DNA from: Blastomonas aquatica
GTDB taxonomy: Bacteria > Pseudomonadota > Alphaproteobacteria > Sphingomonadales > Sphingomonadaceae
Direction of reading: 5' to 3'
Assembly: GCF_014639875.1 (NCBI RefSeq)
Contig: NZ_BMGD01000003.1
Span: 310,001 to 374,000 of the forward strand
DNA length: 64,000 bases
Under the pieces are notes generated by a model, which saw only the letters and a list, made by a program, of their open reading frames with translations, was not told where the DNA came from and did no database searches. Every line of letters begins with the position of its first letter. The first letter of the stretch is position 1. Both the position numbers and the translations under genes were made by a program. Shown one piece after another: positions 21,377-31,142 of the stretch.

Positions 21377-23542
21377 TCACACAAAGCTATAAGGATCGAC
21401 ATCGACCGCAACCCGTACGCCCGGAGGCCAGCGCAGCGGGTCGAGCCATTCGCGGATGATCCGCTGCATCTCGACATTGCGACGGGCGTGAACCAGCAAC
21501 CGGAAGCGGTGGCGTCCGCGCAGCAGTGACAAGGGCGCAGGCGCGGGGCCATAGACCGCAAATCCATCGAGCTCGGGCGCGTTCGCCCCGGTCTGCCGCG
21601 CCGCATCGCGCGCCTCGTCATGATCCTCTGACGAAATGATGATCGCTGCCAGCCTGCCAAAGGGTGGCACGTTGGCATCGCGCCGCGCCTGGGTTTCGGC
21701 TGCGTAGAACGCCTCGCGGTCACCCTGCACCAGCGCGTCGATCACCGGTGCATCGGGGTGGCGGGTCTGCAGAAACACCTCGCCGGGCTTGGCGGCGCGA
21801 CCGGCGCGGCCCGAGACCTGCGCGATCTGCTGGAACGTTCGCTCGCCCGCGCGCAGGTCGCCGCCCTCCAGCCCGATATCGGCATCGATCACCCCGACCA
21901 GGGTCAGATTGGGGAAGTGATAACCCTTGGTCACCAATTGCGTGCCGATGATGATGTCTATCGCGTGTGCCTCGACCGCGGCAACGAACTCTGCCGCCTT
22001 GTCGGGCGACCAGATCGTGTCGGATGTCACGATCGCGCGCCGCGCTTCGGGGAAGATCGCTGCAACCTCGTCGGCGATCCGCTCGACGCCGGGACCGCAG
22101 GCGACCAGGCAGTCGCTCTCGCCGCATTCCGGGCAGGCGCTGGGCGAGGGTTCGGCGTGGCCGCAATGGTGGCAGGCGAGCCGCCCGGACAATCGGTGAT
22201 CGACCATCCACGCGCTGCAGTTCGGGCATTTGAATCGATGCCCGCAGTTGCGGCACAATGTCAGCGGCGCATAGCCACGGCGGTTGAGAAACAGCAAGGT
22301 CTGCTCGCCGCGCTCGAGCCGTTCGCGCATCGCTGCAAGCAGCGGCGGCGCGATCCACTGGCCGCGCGGCGGCGGGTCCTCGGTCAAATCGATCAGTGCG
22401 ATCCGCGGCAGTTGTGCGCCGCCGTAACGATGGGTCAACACCAATGACTCATAGCGTCCCGCTTCGGCCATCACGCGGCTTTCGAGCGCTGGCGTGGCGC
22501 TTGACAGCACCACCGGGCACCCTTCGAACAGCCCGCGCATCACCGCGACATCGCGCGCGTTATAACGCACCCCGTCCTCCTGCTTGAAGCTGGTCTCGTG
22601 CGCTTCATCGACGATAATCACGCCAAGATCGGCATAAGGCAGGAACAGCGCCGAGCGCGCGCCGACGATGATCCGCGCATCGCCGCTGATGATCGCATTC
22701 CACGCCCGGCGCCGCTCGGTCTGCTTGAGGCCTGAGTGCCAGGCGACCGGGGTCGCACCGAACCGCGCCTCGATCCGGGTGAGGAACGGCTGGGTCAGCG
22801 CGATCTCTGGGAGCAGCAGCAGCGTCTGCTTGTCTTGCCGGAGCGCCTGCGCCACCGCCTCGAAATACACCTCGGTCTTGCCCGATCCGGTGACGCCATC
22901 GAGCAGGAACGGTGTCGGTTCGGACGCAGCCACGGCCTGTGCGATCCGCGTTGCGGCGGCCTGCTGCTCATCGTTGAGCGCAGGCGTGATGTGATCGGGC
23001 TTGGGGCGTGGATAGGGGCGGCCGACCGGAACTTCGATAGCCCGCATCGCGCCCGAGTTCACCAGTGAGCGGATCACCCCTTCGGAAACCCCCGCCAATG
23101 CTGCGAGTTCGCGCACTGTGGCCTGCGCGCCTTGCAGCTTGTGGTACGCGATCTGGCGTTGCGGCGTCATCCGGGCAGGGGGGGTGTCACCCAGCCGGTA
23201 TTCGGTGATCGCCCGTCCTGGTCCGAGCAGCGACCCGCTGGGCAACGCCATCCGCGCGACTGCGGCCACCGGAGCAAGATAATAATCGGCGGTCCAGTCG
23301 ATCAGGCGGCGCAAGGGAGCGGACAAGGGGGGGAGATCGTGCCTCGCCGAGACCGGACGCAACCGGCTGGCCTCGACCTCCTGCGCATCGAGCGTGTTCG
23401 AGTCCCAAACGATCCCGTCGATCCGCCGCGGCCCCAGCGGCACCTGCACCACCGATCCCGAAGGTAGATCCATGCCCACAGGAACGCTGTAATCGAACGG
23501 GCCGACAGCGGCATTGAGCAGGAGGACGCGGACACGATTCAT
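21377..23542 (-). CDS. priA: Primosomal replication restart helicase PriA
   Basis: 721 residues, typical length. It reloads the replisome at stalled forks. Walker A 'GVTGSGKTEVY', 'DEAH' box in 'VIIVDEAHETSFKQ', 'SSATPALES', the eight-Cys Zn-binding region ('CRNCGHRFKCPNCSAWM', 'LACHHCGHAEPSPSACPECG') and the 'QVSGRAGRA' helicase motif are all intact. It ends 24 bp before the protease start on the same strand. Confidence 0.98.
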   Translation of the reverse strand: MNRVRVLLLNAAVGPFDYSVPVGMDLPSGSVVQVPLGPRRIDGIVWDSNTLDAQEVEASRLRPVSARHDLPPLSAPLRRLIDWTADYYLAPVAAVARMALPSGSLLGPGRAITEYRLGDTPPARMTPQRQIAYHKLQGAQATVRELAALAGVSEGVIRSLVNSGAMRAIEVPVGRPYPRPKPDHITPALNDEQQAAATRIAQAVAASEPTPFLLDGVTGSGKTEVYFEAVAQALRQDKQTLLLLPEIALTQPFLTRIEARFGATPVAWHSGLKQTERRRAWNAIISGDARIIVGARSALFLPYADLGVIIVDEAHETSFKQEDGVRYNARDVAVMRGLFEGCPVVLSSATPALESRVMAEAGRYESLVLTHRYGGAQLPRIALIDLTEDPPPRGQWIAPPLLAAMRERLERGEQTLLFLNRRGYAPLTLCRNCGHRFKCPNCSAWMVDHRLSGRLACHHCGHAEPSPSACPECGESDCLVACGPGVERIADEVAAIFPEARRAIVTSDTIWSPDKAAEFVAAVEAHAIDIIIGTQLVTKGYHFPNLTLVGVIDADIGLEGGDLRAGERTFQQIAQVSGRAGRAAKPGEVFLQTRHPDAPVIDALVQGDREAFYAAETQARRDANVPPFGRLAAIIISSEDHDEARDAARQTGANAPELDGFAVYGPAPAPLSLLRGRHRFRLLVHARRNVEMQRIIREWLDPLRWPPGVRVAVDVDPYSFV

Positions 23543-23707
23543 GATGCGGCCTGCATAGGCGGTGTCGTGCGGCGCGTATAGCGTGCCTCTCCCCTACCGC
23601 TTGCGGGAGGGAAGAGGCGTTTGCCCTTATTCGGTTAACCCCACCCGCCGCCCGCGCTATAGCGACCTCACGAATCGCACCCCACCAGCCATCCGGAGCC
23701 AGCCGCC

Positions 23708-24361
23708 ATGAAATTCTTCGTCGACACCGCAGATACCGCCGAAATCGCCGATCTGGCCGCCACCGGGCTGCTCGATGGCGTAACCACCAACCCCTCGCTG
23801 ATCGCCAAATCCGGCTTGAATTTCCTGGAAGTCACCAAGGAAATTTGTGCGCTGGTCGAAGGACCCGTGTCGGCAGAGGTCGTCGCGCTCGATCACGAGA
23901 CAATGATGAAGGAGGCCGAAATTCTTCGCAAGATCGCCGACAACGTCGCGATCAAGGTGCCGTTGACCATCGATGGCCTGAAGACCTGCAAGAAGCTGAG
24001 CGACGACGGCACTTTGGTCAACGTGACCTTGTGCTTCTCCGCCAACCAGGCATTGCTCGCAGCCAAGGCGGGCGCGAGCTTCATCTCGCCCTTCGTCGGA
24101 CGGCATGACGACAACGGCTTTGACGGCATGGCGCTGATCGAAGACATCCGCCTGATCTATGACAACTATGCGTTCGAAACCGAAATCCTCGTCGCCTCGG
24201 TTCGCCACCCGATCCACGTGCTCGAATCGGCCCGTATCGGTGCAGATGTCGCCACGATGCCCCCCGCCGTCATTCGCAACCTGTTCAAGCATGTGCTGAC
24301 CGACAAGGGCATCGAAGGCTTCATGGCCGATTGGGCCAAGACCGGCCAGTCGATCGGCTAA
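23708..24361 (+). CDS. Transaldolase / fructose-6-phosphate aldolase family
   Basis: A 217-residue short-type (TalC/FSA subfamily) enzyme. '[13 protein letters not shown]', '[13 protein letters not shown]' and the Schiff-base lysine in 'NVAIKVPLT' match the family; '[25 protein letters not shown]' is the second signature. It either transfers dihydroxyacetone units in the pentose phosphate pathway or splits fructose-6-phosphate; sequence alone does not separate these. The leader has AGCCAGCCGCC just before the ATG. Confidence 0.93.
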   Translation: MKFFVDTADTAEIADLAATGLLDGVTTNPSLIAKSGLNFLEVTKEICALVEGPVSAEVVALDHETMMKEAEILRKIADNVAIKVPLTIDGLKTCKKLSDDGTLVNVTLCFSANQALLAAKAGASFISPFVGRHDDNGFDGMALIEDIRLIYDNYAFETEILVASVRHPIHVLESARIGADVATMPPAVIRNLFKHVLTDKGIEGFMADWAKTGQSIG

Positions 24362-24385
24362 CGATCAGCCTCCAGGCGGACCAAG

Positions 24386-24414
24386 GGTCCCCGGTGGCCA
24401 TGGCCCCGGGGACC
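24386..24414. terminator. GC-rich hairpin after the transaldolase gene
   Basis: Arms GGTCCCCGG (24386-24394) and CCGGGGACC (24406-24414) pair perfectly over 9 bp around a loop containing a small TGGCCATGGCC palindrome. It lies between converging genes. The T-tract is poor, so it may serve as a Rho-assisted or weak intrinsic terminator. Confidence 0.5.
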
Positions 24415-24446
24415 GTTGGCCGCTTAGGACTAGCGGCTCAGGCGGC

Positions 24447-26765
24447 TCAGGCGGCTTTGGCCGGGCTGTAGTTCGCCAGATAATCGATCAGCGCCTCGAA
24501 CGGCATCGGCCTGCCGATCAGATACCCTTGCGCCTTGTCGCATCCCATCTGCGCGAGCAGATGCAGCGTCTCATTGTCCTCGACGCCCTCTGCGACCACT
24601 TCCTCGCCCAGCGAGTGCGCCAGTTCGATCGTGGAATTGACCATGATCCGGTCCGATCGGCTGCTGACCAGCATTTTTACGAAGCTGCGGTCGATCTTGA
24701 GCTCGGTGGCCGGGCAGCGCTTGAGATAATCGAGTGTCGAAAAGCCTGTTCCGTAATCGTCGATCGACAGCTGCAAGCCAAGGCTGCGCAGGTCCCTGAG
24801 CTCCTGCATGGCCGCGTCTGCACTCGACATCGCGGCGGTTTCGGTGATCTCCAGGATCAACCGCTCGGCGGGCAGGCCATGGCGACGCAGCGTCTGGATG
24901 ACCATCGGCTTCAGGTTGGCATGGCCGATCAGCCGGGGGGACAGGTTGACCGCCATATCGAAACGGCGGCCGGCAGTGTTGAGCGATGCCGCCACCTGGA
25001 CTGCGCGGTTCAGCACATGGTCGGTCAGCTTCTCGATCCGGTCGTGGCGTTCGGCGGCGGTGATGAACTCTTCGGGGTTGATCGGCCCCTTTTCGGGATG
25101 CGTCCAGCGTACCAGCGCCTCTGCGCCGCAAATCTCGCCCGACAGCAGGTCCAGCTTGGGCTGGAACGCGACCCACACCTCGCCATTGTCGATTGCGGCG
25201 TCGAGTTCACCCAGCATCGACACGCGCCATTCGGTCGCTTCGAGCTTGGTGGGATCATAAACCCGCCAATGCTCGCCCGCGTTCTGGGCTTCCTGGCACG
25301 CCAGCAGCGCGCTCGACATACGGCTCTGGATGGTACGGCCTGGATCGGCATCGACACCAAAAGCAATGCTCAGATCAACCAGACGACCCGAAACATTGGC
25401 CGGGCTGCGGAAGATCGCGCTGAGCCCCGCCAGCTGATCGCCGACATTGTTGATGCTGGAGGCGGGCATCAGCCACATGAAGATGCCTTCATCGCCCTGA
25501 TACACCTTGCATCCGCCGTTGCCGAGCGAAAGGCGCATGGTGATCTGCTCGACCAATTCCTTCTCCGCCGCAGCGGGAAGCGCCGTGGCAGCTTCGGCGT
25601 AGTTGTGGATACGTGCAGCGACCAGGCCGTCCTGGCTGTCGAGCCCCGCCTGCCGCAACGCGTTGAGATTGGGTTGGCCCGATACCTCGTTGACCATGCC
25701 GCGGGCATCGAACGTCTGCCGGTGCAGTTTCCAGGCATGATGTCCCATCGCACCGAGCATCAGCATCAGTGCGGGCATGATGTGCGTGTAGCGGCCCAGG
25801 CTTTCGAGCAACAAAGGCAGGCCGATAGCGCAGACCGGCAGCAGCGCGATCATTCCCAGCACCAGCTGGGTCCGCGAAACCCGCATCATCAGCGCAGACG
25901 TCACAAAGGCGACGAGGAACGGTACCCACCAGCCATACCAGGTGGGCTTGCCCGCGATCAGTGTTTCAGCGGCCACGGCTGCGACGAAGACGCTGGCCGA
26001 AGGGCCGTGGCCAGGAACCGCATAGCGATTGCCGATACCGGTTGCGTTGGTACCGATAATCACATCGCGTCCGCGCAACGAATTCAGATTTTCGCGGCTG
26101 TCGATAATCTGGGCAGCGCTGAAATAGGGCAGGGAGTCCATGCGGATCGAATAATCGATCGGAAACGCTTCTCCGGGTTTGCCCCGGATGCCCGAAATCG
26201 TCGATGCGATCGAGGGGATATCCAGTGCGCTGACCTTATTGCTGTAAGGCATGTTCCAGGCGGTGTTGAAACCGTTGGTGCGGATGTTGGTGTTGACCAG
26301 CCCGGCGACATTGCGCAGCGCTTCGGGCGGCAACAGCTGGGATTGTCTGGCCATGTTGGCCTCTGGCGCAAAGTTGGCCGCGATGTAGACATGCCCTTCC
26401 ATCCCCGCCATGGCATCGACCAGTTGCGGCAAGCCGGGGTCCGATGGGGTGGTGTTGATCGGAAAGTCGAAGAATATCCTGCGCACGCCCGCCTGTGACA
26501 GCCGTTCGATCATGCTGGCATACCGTTGTGAAGACCAGGGCCAGTCTCCGACCTGTTGCTGGGCAAGGCTGTCGATGCCGATCACCACGACCTGACCGCT
26601 GGCATCGTGATCCCGGGCTTTGTTGCGGATCGCGCGAAACAGATCATCGACCGGCTCGCCAAACTCAGCCAATCCGAACAGCAAGGCAGTTACCAGCGAC
26701 CAGATGAGCAAAATGCGCATCGGGCGGGCCGGTTCCTTGCTGTTACGAGATGCGACTGACTGCAT
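24447..26765 (-). CDS. CHASE2 sensor - degenerate GGDEF - EAL cyclic-di-GMP phosphodiesterase
   Basis: 772 residues from the ATG at 26765, which has a GAGGAAG ribosome site. An N-terminal membrane helix and an extracytoplasmic CHASE2 domain (about 40-265) are followed by three membrane helices (about 280-345). A GGDEF-like domain (about 360-515) carries 'QGDEGIF' where GGDEF would be and probably does not make c-di-GMP. The EAL domain (about 525-760) keeps 'GAEALVRW', 'ILEITETA', 'IDDYGTGFSTLDYLKRCP', 'LKIDRSFV' and 'EGVED', so hydrolysis is likely. It would lower c-di-GMP in response to an external cue. Confidence 0.92.
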   Translation of the reverse strand: MQSVASRNSKEPARPMRILLIWSLVTALLFGLAEFGEPVDDLFRAIRNKARDHDASGQVVVIGIDSLAQQQVGDWPWSSQRYASMIERLSQAGVRRIFFDFPINTTPSDPGLPQLVDAMAGMEGHVYIAANFAPEANMARQSQLLPPEALRNVAGLVNTNIRTNGFNTAWNMPYSNKVSALDIPSIASTISGIRGKPGEAFPIDYSIRMDSLPYFSAAQIIDSRENLNSLRGRDVIIGTNATGIGNRYAVPGHGPSASVFVAAVAAETLIAGKPTWYGWWVPFLVAFVTSALMMRVSRTQLVLGMIALLPVCAIGLPLLLESLGRYTHIMPALMLMLGAMGHHAWKLHRQTFDARGMVNEVSGQPNLNALRQAGLDSQDGLVAARIHNYAEAATALPAAAEKELVEQITMRLSLGNGGCKVYQGDEGIFMWLMPASSINNVGDQLAGLSAIFRSPANVSGRLVDLSIAFGVDADPGRTIQSRMSSALLACQEAQNAGEHWRVYDPTKLEATEWRVSMLGELDAAIDNGEVWVAFQPKLDLLSGEICGAEALVRWTHPEKGPINPEEFITAAERHDRIEKLTDHVLNRAVQVAASLNTAGRRFDMAVNLSPRLIGHANLKPMVIQTLRRHGLPAERLILEITETAAMSSADAAMQELRDLRSLGLQLSIDDYGTGFSTLDYLKRCPATELKIDRSFVKMLVSSRSDRIMVNSTIELAHSLGEEVVAEGVEDNETLHLLAQMGCDKAQGYLIGRPMPFEALIDYLANYSPAKAA

Positions 26766-27221
26766 GTGGTTACTTCCTCGTAAACCGCGATACCGCACAC
26801 ATAGTTACCAAACTGCAAATTTGCCTCGTTTCGAGGCTATCGAATGCAGCGCTCTCGCCGTGCAGTTCGCCCGCTTGATCAAGCTGCGAACGGTGCAATT
26901 TGGTGGGCTGGAATGTGGCTATTCGAGCGGTATACCGGTTTGAATTTATTGCGGTTTCTCTCCTTCGATCATGCCAAGCTTATCATTGGATGGTTTATGG
27001 GATGATCCCAGCAAAGGGTCGTAACCCAAAGCGGAGAGTCTCATTTTGGTACAAATGCCTGGTGCAGTTAATCAATCGATTACCGACGTTAGGCGCGGAA
27101 AGCCTAACCTTGGCTTGGCAAGCCGGGTGCATCAAGATGCTTAACGTGTAAACGAATTGCGGTCTGCACCAGATCGCGAAGGCCGCCATGCGAATGCGGC
27201 GACCGGCCGGTTCCAGCGCGA
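26766..27221. other. 456-bp intergenic region without a supported gene
   Basis: It separates the starts-to-stops of two minus-strand genes (CHASE2-EAL upstream boundary and the SleB-like stop). The DNA is less GC-rich than its surroundings. Only short open frames without family features are present, and no clear terminator, tRNA or repeat was recognised. Confidence 0.4.
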
Positions 27222-28331
27222 TTATGCGCCCGGCTGACGGATCCATTGGCCGCTGTTGCGGTACTCGGGCCGGACTTGGCTGTCATCGGGCAGTTTGGAC
27301 CCACGGAAGACGGCATCACCACCGCGCTGGACGACATCGGGAGCATATACCGGGGACTGCGCTCCGGTGAGTGTAGTCGCGGCGGCAGGCATTGCTCGGC
27401 CGAGCCGCTCGGATTCGAGCGTGACGGCATTTTCGGCTTCGGCCTTCAACCTCGCCGCCTCATAGGCCTTTGCCAGAACCAGCGGATCAAGTGGGTCGGC
27501 TGACCCTGCCTGTACGAAAGCTGCGCGCGGCTTGGGTCCGGGGGAGGGCTCTGCGCCCATATATTGCCGGGCAAACGCAGCGCTGCGTCCGGCTGACCCT
27601 TTCCACCGATAGAACCGGTGCGCGCCGATGGTGCCGATGAAGTCCAGGCTGGGTGCCCAATAGGGTGATACTTCGGTGGTGTGGTAATGCGTCGCGGTGC
27701 CGACCGGACGATAGACATAGCCCGCCAGCGCCCGCTGCGCGACACCGCGTGCACGCGCCCAGTAGACGGGACTGGGTGCCCGCGCCATTGCACCATCGCA
27801 GCTGAAAGTGAACTGGCAGCCGCTGACGCGTTCGGACCCCTGATAGACCACGCCGCACACGGTATCAGGATAGCTGGGGTGCATCATCCGGTTGAGGATT
27901 ACCTGTGCGACCGCCTGCTGGCCCGCGTCGGGTTCCATCGCGGCTTCATAATAGATCGCCGCTGTGAGGCACTGGAGCGCACGGCCCTGATCGACAGGCG
28001 AACCTCGCAATGTCACGCCGCGAACAAACTCGCCACTGGCCAGTCCGCCTGCGGCATCCCCGGTAATCCCCGCGGGCGATGGCAGCACCAGCGATCCTGC
28101 GTCATCGAGATAGTAGAAGGCTGAGCCTGGAAAGTTCTCGCCCGATCGCTCGAACGGCAAGCCGCCATCGGGTTGATACTGCGATGCCGTGGCATCGTCG
28201 CTGCTGCGCTGCGCGCGCACGATCTGGGATGCAGCCAGCGAAACCACCAGTGCCAGCAACAGCCATGCAACCCACTCGCGCAGCCCCATCGCGGCGCTGG
28301 CTCGCTTCGGTCGGAAGGCGGGGATGAACAT
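27222..28331 (-). CDS. SleB-like cell-wall hydrolase
   Basis: 369 residues with an N-terminal membrane anchor or uncleaved signal (about 18-40). The Hydrolase_2 (SleB/CwlJ) domain at about 115-235 shows 'LTAAIYYEAAMEPDAGQQAVAQVILNRM', 'YPDTVCGVVYQGS' and 'CQFTFSCDG'; the Glu in 'YYEA' is the presumed catalytic acid of this lytic transglycosylase-like fold. In non-sporulating alphaproteobacteria such proteins remodel peptidoglycan. The C-terminal 130 residues are low-complexity and Ala/Pro-rich. Confidence 0.9.
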   Translation of the reverse strand: MFIPAFRPKRASAAMGLREWVAWLLLALVVSLAASQIVRAQRSSDDATASQYQPDGGLPFERSGENFPGSAFYYLDDAGSLVLPSPAGITGDAAGGLASGEFVRGVTLRGSPVDQGRALQCLTAAIYYEAAMEPDAGQQAVAQVILNRMMHPSYPDTVCGVVYQGSERVSGCQFTFSCDGAMARAPSPVYWARARGVAQRALAGYVYRPVGTATHYHTTEVSPYWAPSLDFIGTIGAHRFYRWKGSAGRSAAFARQYMGAEPSPGPKPRAAFVQAGSADPLDPLVLAKAYEAARLKAEAENAVTLESERLGRAMPAAATTLTGAQSPVYAPDVVQRGGDAVFRGSKLPDDSQVRPEYRNSGQWIRQPGA

Positions 28332-28505
28332 GGGGCGCGGCGAATCCTGCGGAGGGGATCAGCGTGTCCCCGGCGATGCCTGGCCATTAGCGCAATTCCG
28401 TTTCCAAATCTGCGGCCATTTTGCGCTGTCTCGGGACGGGACACGGCACCTTACAGGAATTAACATCCCCGAAATGCCGGTAAAACAGGGCGAACGGTGC
28501 AAGGG

Positions 28506-29501
28506 TCAGTAGCGCACGAGACCGTATGACAGCGTGATGGCCTGGGGGATCAGCCCCAGCTTCACGAGGCGTCCTGCAGTCCGCCAGAAACCATTCTTCG
28601 TGCCGCCCTCGCGCAGATGTGCGTGCATCAGGTCAAGCCCGCCCCCGGTCATCGCATCACGTGAATATTTGATGCTGTCGATGACTTCCAGCCGCATCCG
28701 CGCGCCCAGCCCGGTCGTACCCAGCGTGGCATCTATGGTATCGAGTGATGGCAGACTGGTGGCGCCCTCGAACGGATCGGGTCGGCCTGCGCGGCGCTCA
28801 TGCGCGGCGAAGCGCGCGCATGCCGCGCCGATCGCCTGAACCAATATGTGCTTCTCACTGACCTGATCGGGGGATCGCCGATAGAGAAACAGCCGTCGGC
28901 GAAGGTTTCGCATATCGTGCTGTTCGCTGACGCGAAGCCACAAATCATAATCCTCGCAGTGCCGGAAAGCCGCCCGATATCCTCCAAGCGCCCTGATGAC
29001 ATCGCGGCGCATCATTACCGATGGATGGCACATCGCGCTGGCCACCATCAACCTTTCCCGGATATCGGCGGGTTGCTCGGGGTGAAAATCGCTGCAGGGA
29101 AAGAACGCGCCATCGGCATCCAGTTCGTCGGTGTTGCTGCCCAGGACCGCGATCTGCGGGTGCGAAGTCATTTCTGCGAGCTGCACTGCAAACCGTTCGG
29201 GCCGCGACACGTCATCGCTGTCCATGCGCGCCACCAAAGGTGCACGGGCTTCTTCCAGCAACAGATTCAGGCTGGCGATGAGGCCACGGTTTTCCTGATG
29301 GATAACGCGGATCCGGCTGTCCTGAGCGGCATAGCGGTCGAGGATCGATGCCGAGGCGTCGCGCGAACCATCGTTGACGATCAGGAACTCGAAACGCCCC
29401 TCGGTCTGCCCCAGGATGCTCTGTATTGCTTCGGCAACGTACCGCTCTGCGTTGTAAACGCTCATCAGCACGGAAATGACAGGCATATCGGTCGGGGTCA
29501 T
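28506..29501 (-). CDS. Family 2 glycosyltransferase
   Basis: 331 residues from the ATG at 29501 (an upstream ATG at 29567 adds a non-conserved leader). A GT-A fold start 'MPVISVLMSVYNAERYVAEAIQSILGQT', 'VNDGSRDAS' and the metal-binding 'ARMDSDDVS' are typical of GT2 enzymes that build surface polysaccharides. 'FRHCEDYDLWLRVSE' is the usual acceptor-side motif with the catalytic ED. No other polysaccharide genes flank it, so the product is unknown. Confidence 0.92.
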   Translation of the reverse strand: MTPTDMPVISVLMSVYNAERYVAEAIQSILGQTEGRFEFLIVNDGSRDASASILDRYAAQDSRIRVIHQENRGLIASLNLLLEEARAPLVARMDSDDVSRPERFAVQLAEMTSHPQIAVLGSNTDELDADGAFFPCSDFHPEQPADIRERLMVASAMCHPSVMMRRDVIRALGGYRAAFRHCEDYDLWLRVSEQHDMRNLRRRLFLYRRSPDQVSEKHILVQAIGAACARFAAHERRAGRPDPFEGATSLPSLDTIDATLGTTGLGARMRLEVIDSIKYSRDAMTGGGLDLMHAHLREGGTKNGFWRTAGRLVKLGLIPQAITLSYGLVRY

Positions 29502-29578
29502 GGCGTGGGGATCGCAGCAGGCAGTTGTGGACGGACGCCTGAATAGCGCCAAGCCGCAAAGCTTCAAAACCGGTTAAC

Positions 29579-31027
29579 CTATATTTTTGCCAGCTGTGCC
29601 AGCCGGTGGCGCACCAGCCAGTAGGCGCCAAGGCCAAACAACACACCGCCGATCGCCTGTCCGATCAGCACGCCAGGCGCTCCGCCCATCGCGCTGCCGA
29701 CATAAGCGAAGGGCAGCACTCCCAGCGTATTGCGACCCCAGTTGGTCCAGGTCGACCACGACGCGCGGTCAAGATTGTTGAAGCTGGCGTTGGCAATGAA
29801 AAGCAGGCCATTGAAAAAAAACAGCGGGACCACGACCCAGGCAAAGGCGTGGATCAAGTCCATCCCGCCTGAGGGCAGATCGAAGACCGCGCCGATGGTA
29901 TCGCTGCCCAGAATCAGGATCGGCCAGATCAGCAGCGTGAAACCGGCAGCGAACAGCACTGCGCGATCGAGTGTTCCCCGGACCCTGTCGAGTTGGCCAG
30001 CACCGTAATTCTGGCCGATGATTGGCCCGATCGATCCCGACAGTGAAAACAGCAGGCAGAACGCAAGCGGGATAACCCGCCCGATCACAGCATAGCTCGC
30101 GACAGACGCCTCGCCATATTCGGCGATCAGCCGGAACGCGATAATGCCACCAACAGGCGTCGCCAGATTGGTCAACACCGCCGGAACCATGATCTTGCGG
30201 ATATCGAACAGGTTGGCCGCGAAGCTTTCGCGGGTCGGAATGGCAAAGCCGCCATAGTGCCGCAGAATCGGGACGATGCCGGTGATCGCCATCAGCAGGA
30301 TCGAGATGACGGTGGCCCATGCCGCACCCACAAAACCCCAGCCCAGGCCGAACATCAGCAGCGGATCGAATATCGCGTTACCCGCCGCCATCGCCAGCGT
30401 CGTGTTCATCGCGCGGCGCGCATCGCCATAGGCGCGCAGCAGCCCGGAACAGACCATGCCCATCACCGTGATCGGACCGAACGGGGCAACAATGCGGATA
30501 TAGGTGACCGCTGCGTCCTTGGCCTTGCCGGTTGCCCCCATCAGCTCGACCCATTGCGGCGCGAATATCCAGAAGAGCAACGCAATGACCGCCGCCATCG
30601 CGATGCCCAGCAGCAGCACTTCGCCCAGCAGCGCCCGCGTTGTCTCGCTGCGCCCCATTCCGATGCGCCGGGCGGCGAGCGCGCTGATCGTGATCATCAG
30701 CCCGATGTTCAGCGAGGAGTTGAGGAACAGCAGCGTGCTGGCAAAGCCCATCCCCGCCGTCAGCGAGGGGTCGCCCAGTTGCGAGATGAAGAATAGATCG
30801 GCGAAATCGACCAGAAACAGCGCCAGCAGTCCGATCGACGAGGTCAATGTCATCACTGCGACATGCCGCATCAGGCTGCCGGTGAGGAACTTGCCGGTGC
30901 CGATGGCCTTGGTTGCGGGTACTGCGCGCGCCTGCCCGTTCCCGTCCCCCTCTGTGGGTGGGGCAGGGGTCAGGCTTGCAGGCGGTGCGACGGAATCGGA
31001 AATGGCGGGTCGTCCGGTTGCAAACAT
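29579..31027 (-). CDS. MATE-family multidrug/metabolite exporter
   Basis: 482 residues with about 12 membrane helices after a 45-residue Pro/Ala-rich cytoplasmic N-terminus. Two homologous six-helix halves are visible ('VDFADLFFISQLGDPSLTAGMGFA' in the first; 'SGSIGPIIGQNYGAGQLDRVRGTLDRA' in the second, the conserved MATE motif). It exports cationic drugs or metabolites using Na+ or H+. A shorter start within the leader is possible. Confidence 0.92.
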   Translation of the reverse strand: MFATGRPAISDSVAPPASLTPAPPTEGDGNGQARAVPATKAIGTGKFLTGSLMRHVAVMTLTSSIGLLALFLVDFADLFFISQLGDPSLTAGMGFASTLLFLNSSLNIGLMITISALAARRIGMGRSETTRALLGEVLLLGIAMAAVIALLFWIFAPQWVELMGATGKAKDAAVTYIRIVAPFGPITVMGMVCSGLLRAYGDARRAMNTTLAMAAGNAIFDPLLMFGLGWGFVGAAWATVISILLMAITGIVPILRHYGGFAIPTRESFAANLFDIRKIMVPAVLTNLATPVGGIIAFRLIAEYGEASVASYAVIGRVIPLAFCLLFSLSGSIGPIIGQNYGAGQLDRVRGTLDRAVLFAAGFTLLIWPILILGSDTIGAVFDLPSGGMDLIHAFAWVVVPLFFFNGLLFIANASFNNLDRASWSTWTNWGRNTLGVLPFAYVGSAMGGAPGVLIGQAIGGVLFGLGAYWLVRHRLAQLAKI

Positions 31028-31142
31028 GGCGCGGAATGGCGCCCGGCTTCACTGCATATAGGGCATTGCGATCGATGCAAAACCCCGTTTCGGTTCGCAA
31101 CCGGACATCGCATCGGTCCGGGTATTCGTGCGGAGGTTCAGA

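Noticed and set aside
24528-26498. 656-codon plus-strand open frame opposite the CHASE2-EAL gene
   Set aside because: Composition is that of a shadow frame in GC-rich DNA (rich in Arg, His, Gln and Asp); the minus-strand gene has all EAL motifs.
26995-27246. 83-codon minus-strand ORF in the gap after the SleB-like gene
   Set aside because: No ribosome site, no family features, and it overlaps the end of the hydrolase gene.
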